A stretch of 64,000 nt of DNA from DATBHM01 sp963772375 (lineage in GTDB: Bacteria; Actinomycetota; UBA4738; JACQTL01): positions 1,054,001 to 1,118,000 of the forward strand of contig CAVYXG010000001.1 of assembly GCA_963772375.1 (NCBI GenBank). The letters run 5' to 3'. Within the stretch, counting starts at the first letter, position 1, and every line of letters begins with the position of its first letter. The notes below the pieces were generated by a model, which was not told the DNA's origin, made no database searches, and was given only the letters and a program-made list of their open reading frames with translations. The position numbers and the translations under genes were made by a program. Of the stretch, positions 61,474 to 64,000 are shown in pieces.

Positions 61474-61703
61474 TGGTCGCGCTGATCCCGATCGTCGCGG
61501 TCGGCGTGGTGGCGGCGGGTCGAGCCGTCGTCGCAGTGCGTGAGCGCCGGGAGGATCGAAGGACGCAGGAGGCCGCTCTGGCGCAGGCACGGTGGGTCCA
61601 GCGCCGGGCGGTCGAACGTGCCGACCGCGTTCGCCAGATCGGGGAAGCGGCGCACTGGGCTCTCGTCGACGAGGCGCGCCGGTTGTGGGGTCCGCGATGG
61701 TGA
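61473..61703 (+). CDS. Small membrane-anchored hypothetical protein
   Basis: This encodes 76 residues: one N-terminal hydrophobic helix (MVALIPIVAVGVVAAGRAVV) followed by a charged helix (RERREDRRTQEAALAQARWV) that looks coiled-coil. ATG overlaps the previous stop by one base; its stop overlaps the next ATG. Probably an accessory of the conjugation or replication unit. Confidence 0.6.
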   Translation: MVALIPIVAVGVVAAGRAVVAVRERREDRRTQEAALAQARWVQRRAVERADRVRQIGEAAHWALVDEARRLWGPRW

Positions 61704-61855
61704 AGAAGGTCCGGGACGGGCTGGGCGCTCTGCTCGCGGTGTGTCTCGCCGTGCGTGTGGGCGCCTGGCTCGTCCGCCCCGCGGTCCCGCTCGTCGCCGT
61801 GTTGCTGGTGATGTTTGGGCTGTACGTCTGGATCATCGGACGGGGCCGTCTGTGA
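61697..61855 (+). CDS. Small two-helix membrane protein
   Basis: This encodes 52 residues, MVKKVRDGLGALLAVCLAVR and then a second hydrophobic run ending VAVLLVMFGLYVWIIGRGRL. The frame overlaps the preceding gene by 7 bases, which supports coupling. A second ATG-like start (GTG 61700) is possible. Unrecognised. Confidence 0.5.
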   Translation: MVKKVRDGLGALLAVCLAVRVGAWLVRPAVPLVAVLLVMFGLYVWIIGRGRL

Positions 61856-61941
61856 TGATCGCCAACAACTCGCTGGTCTCCGCCTCGAGCGTCTGTGGGA
61901 TTGCCCAATGTTGTCGCGCGTCCACGGCCCTATAACGAAGA

Positions 61942-62013
61942 AAGGGCACGGGACAGCGCACGCTGATCCAACCAACCACTTCACCGGCTGTCGCCGCTCG
62001 TCCACGTGCCCTT
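61942..62013 (+). repeat. Inverted repeat in the mobile-element intergenic region
   Basis: AAGGGCACG (61942-61950) and CGTGCCCTT (62005-62013) are perfect 9-base complements separated by 54 bases, in the 177-base gap before the next gene. It could fold into a long-loop hairpin, or mark an operator, origin-like or processing site. No terminator U-run follows. Confidence 0.5.
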
Positions 62014-62032
62014 CGCTAATGGAGGACTAGGA

Positions 62033-62197
62033 GTGCGGCGACGCATTCGCATCATCGCTGAGGAACGAGACGACGAGGACATCCGGCCCTACGTGCTGGC
62101 TGTCCTCGCCCTCGCTCGTCAGATCCAGCGCGAGCGCGCCGAGCAACGTGCGGAGGAGCAACCGCCGCCGAAGGCCGCCGATGGAGCAGGGTCGTGA
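62033..62197 (+). CDS. Small basic hypothetical protein
   Basis: This encodes 54 residues from GTG 62033, with GGAGG at 62021-62025 and a seven-base gap. The N-terminus is Arg-rich (VRRRIRIIAEERDDEDIRPY), followed by a predicted helix LALARQIQRERAEQ. Its stop overlaps the coupling ATPase start (GTGA). Possibly a DNA-binding regulator or relaxosome accessory. Confidence 0.5.
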   Translation: MRRRIRIIAEERDDEDIRPYVLAVLALARQIQRERAEQRAEEQPPPKAADGAGS

Positions 62198-64000
62198 ACC
62201 CTGCTGTCCTCCTGATGATCGCGGGCTGCTCCCCGGCCGCCGCCGTGCTGCTGATTCGCCGCCGCGAGGCGCGGGCGTGGCGAAGCGACCTCGTGGCCTA
62301 TCGACTGCGCTTCCGCGAAGGGATCGAGCCGAAGGCCGTCGCCGAGTTGTTCAACGGGCTAACCGGGCTGGTTGCGGCCCATGGGGATCGTGGGCTCGGA
62401 CTCCGGGCAGTCGTGTTCGAGGTCTCCGCCACAACCGCCGGGATCGAGCACCACCTTCTCGTACCCAAGCGCCTCGAACAGGTCGCCCTGGGCCAACTCC
62501 GAGCAGCCCTCCCAAACGTGAGCGTGACGGTGGAGGTAATACCCGTTCGTCAACTCGACCTTGCCGGCGAGCTGGGGATCTCGGACCGCGGTCGGGAGCT
62601 TCGGACCGACGATCCCGGCGCGGTCACCTCCTCGATCATCGCAGCGTTGCAGCCCCTCGCCGATGCCGAGCAGCTGGTGGTGCAGTGGATCCTGGCCCCG
62701 GTCCGATCGACTCGGGCTCGCCGACCCCTCGGCGAGTGGCTCGGCTTCACGCAGGACGCCACGAAGACAGGAGACGCAGAGCGAAGGAAGGCGAGGCGAG
62801 AGAAACACGCCAGTCCGCTGTACCAAGTGGTTGGCCGGCTCGGCGCATCGGCGCCGAACCCGTCGCGGGCCGCGGGACTGCTGCACCGAGCCACGGCCGC
62901 GCTCCATTCGAGCAACCAGCCTGAGGTCAACCTCTATCGGCGCCATGTGCCGGCGTCCAGCGCTGCCCGGCGCCTCCGCGACAGGACCATCCCGTTCGGG
63001 CCGTTCCCACTGCTGCTGAACGCCAAGGAGCTCGCCGGGCTGGTGGCGTTTCCCATCGGCTCGCCGGCGCTTCCAGGGCTCCAGCTGGGCGGGAGCCGCC
63101 AGCTTCCGCCGCCGGCCGACGTGCCTTCGGTCGGTCGGATCCTCGCGATGTCGAACTTCCCCGGTGTGGAGCGGCTGCTCGCGCTCTCCGTCGCGGACTC
63201 TCTCATGCACCTGCACGTCATGGGCCCGACGGGGGTCGGCAAGTCGACCTTGCTGGTGAACATCATCATTCAGGACATCGCTGCCGGGCACGGCGTGGTG
63301 GTTGTCGACCCCAAGGGCGACCTCGTGGCGGACGTGCTCGACCGGTTACCGCGCCACCGAGTCGACGACGTCGTGGTACTTGACCCCGTGAACGACGAGG
63401 GCCACCCCTTGGGGTTGAACGTGCTCGCCGGCGCAGCAGACTCCCCCGAACTCGTCGTGGAGCGGCTAGTGAGCGTCTTCCATCAGCTGTGGCGCGACTC
63501 GTGGGGGCCACGGACCGACGACATCCTGCGGGCCGGCCTCGCCACATTGCTCCTCGAGCCGAACATGACCCTCGTCGAGCTGCCGCTCCTATTGACCGAT
63601 CCCGGGTTCCGCTCCCGCCTCGTGGGCCGCATCGACGACCCGATCGGCTTGCAGCCTTTCTGGGGCTGGTTCGAAGGGCTGTCAGACGCGGAGCGGTCCC
63701 AGGCCATCGGGCCGGTCATGAACAAGCTCCGGGCTTTCCTACTCCGCCGGCACATTCGCAACGTGATTGGGCAACCGGACGGTCTCGACCTCGACCGGGT
63801 GCTGGCGGACCGGCTGGTGCTTCTCGTCTCATTGCCGAAGGGAACCCTCGGTCAGGACGCGTCCGCCCTCATGGGGTCGCTGGTGGTGGCCCGTCTGTGG
63901 CAGGCCGCCCAGCGTCGAGCAGGGATCCCAGTCGGAGACCGGCACTCCGTCTTCGCCCACATCGACGAGGTCCAGGACTACCTGAACCTGCCGACCAGCC
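62194..64000 (+). CDS. TraG/VirD4-like type IV coupling ATPase, 3' truncated by window edge
   Basis: The reading frame is open from GTG 62194 to the window end (602 codons). A short N-terminal hydrophobic segment (MNPAVLLMIAGCSPAAAVLL) may anchor it to the membrane. A variable middle follows, then the P-loop HVMGPTGVGKSTLLVN (near residue 345) and Walker B VVVVDPKGD with DVLDRL after it, as in conjugative coupling proteins (T4CP, TraD/TraG/VirD4-like), which pump DNA in conjugation. The C-terminal ATPase portion is incomplete. It is coupled to a run of small genes starting at 61192. Confidence 0.85.
   Translation, partial: MNPAVLLMIAGCSPAAAVLLIRRREARAWRSDLVAYRLRFREGIEPKAVAELFNGLTGLVAAHGDRGLGLRAVVFEVSATTAGIEHHLLVPKRLEQVALGQLRAALPNVSVTVEVIPVRQLDLAGELGISDRGRELRTDDPGAVTSSIIAALQPLADAEQLVVQWILAPVRSTRARRPLGEWLGFTQDATKTGDAERRKARREKHASPLYQVVGRLGASAPNPSRAAGLLHRATAALHSSNQPEVNLYRRHVPASSAARRLRDRTIPFGPFPLLLNAKELAGLVAFPIGSPALPGLQLGGSRQLPPPADVPSVGRILAMSNFPGVERLLALSVADSLMHLHVMGPTGVGKSTLLVNIIIQDIAAGHGVVVVDPKGDLVADVLDRLPRHRVDDVVVLDPVNDEGHPLGLNVLAGAADSPELVVERLVSVFHQLWRDSWGPRTDDILRAGLATLLLEPNMTLVELPLLLTDPGFRSRLVGRIDDPIGLQPFWGWFEGLSDAERSQAIGPVMNKLRAFLLRRHIRNVIGQPDGLDLDRVLADRLVLLVSLPKGTLGQDASALMGSLVVARLWQAAQRRAGIPVGDRHSVFAHIDEVQDYLNLPTS

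Noticed and set aside
1..64000. CRISPR arrays or rRNA genes
   Set aside because: No regularly spaced repeats or rRNA-like sequence were seen in the window.

Overview
The window is GC-rich and densely coded, with GTG/TTG starts, many 4-nt start/stop overlaps (ATGA, GTGA), AT-hook and zinc-ribbon small proteins, an ECF sigma/anti-sigma pair and a TraG/VirD4-like coupling ATPase. This fits a chromosome of an (probably uncultured) actinomycetotal bacterium. The phylum is inferred from style, not from a marker gene. Four probable single-base frame breaks in otherwise intact genes (a mutS-like gene, drmA twice, drmD) suggest base-level assembly errors as much as decay.

1-20.6 kb: a fluoride-response region. 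Three fluoride (crcB-motif) riboswitches can be read directly: 3119-3193 (+), 14187-14255 (-) and 20503-20566 (-). They precede (i) a six-gene hydrogenase-4-like membrane complex (hyfC-E-F-G-I-B order), (ii) a histidine phosphatase, a zinc-ribbon protein and two MutS-like ATPases, and (iii) a dynamin-like GTPase, two hypothetical proteins, a DUF190 protein, a NUDIX hydrolase and an MFS permease. Enolase, the classical fluoride target, lies divergently next to the second switch. No CrcB/Fluc or CLC-F gene is in the window. The hyf-like complex lacks the cysteines of both the NiFe site and the proximal FeS cluster, so it should not be a hydrogenase. In each switch the last aptamer strand can instead pair with a downstream strand carrying a Shine-Dalgarno-like sequence.

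20.6-33.8 kb: variable, defence-like genes: small membrane proteins, uracil-DNA glycosylase, an HNH-like protein, two adjacent proteins with HEPN-type R-x4-H motifs, an RNase-H-fold-like protein coupled to a Ser/Thr kinase, and a type II CBASS-like operon (CD-NTase, separate E2, separate E1, JAB isopeptidase). A divergent membrane protein with a TrkA-C-like tail is a candidate effector.

33.9-47.3 kb: a complete class 1 DISARM operon, drmD-drmMI-drmA-drmB-drmC, every junction a 4-nt overlap.

47.5-55.8 kb: two back-to-back export systems: an ECF sigma/anti-sigma/ABC operon on the minus strand, and a PadR/ABC ATPase/FtsX-type permease operon on the plus strand with a palindrome over its promoter.

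55.8-64 kb: small zinc-finger/AT-hook proteins, several large unrecognised proteins, and, from 61.2 kb, the start of a probable integrative or conjugative element running off the window into a coupling ATPase.
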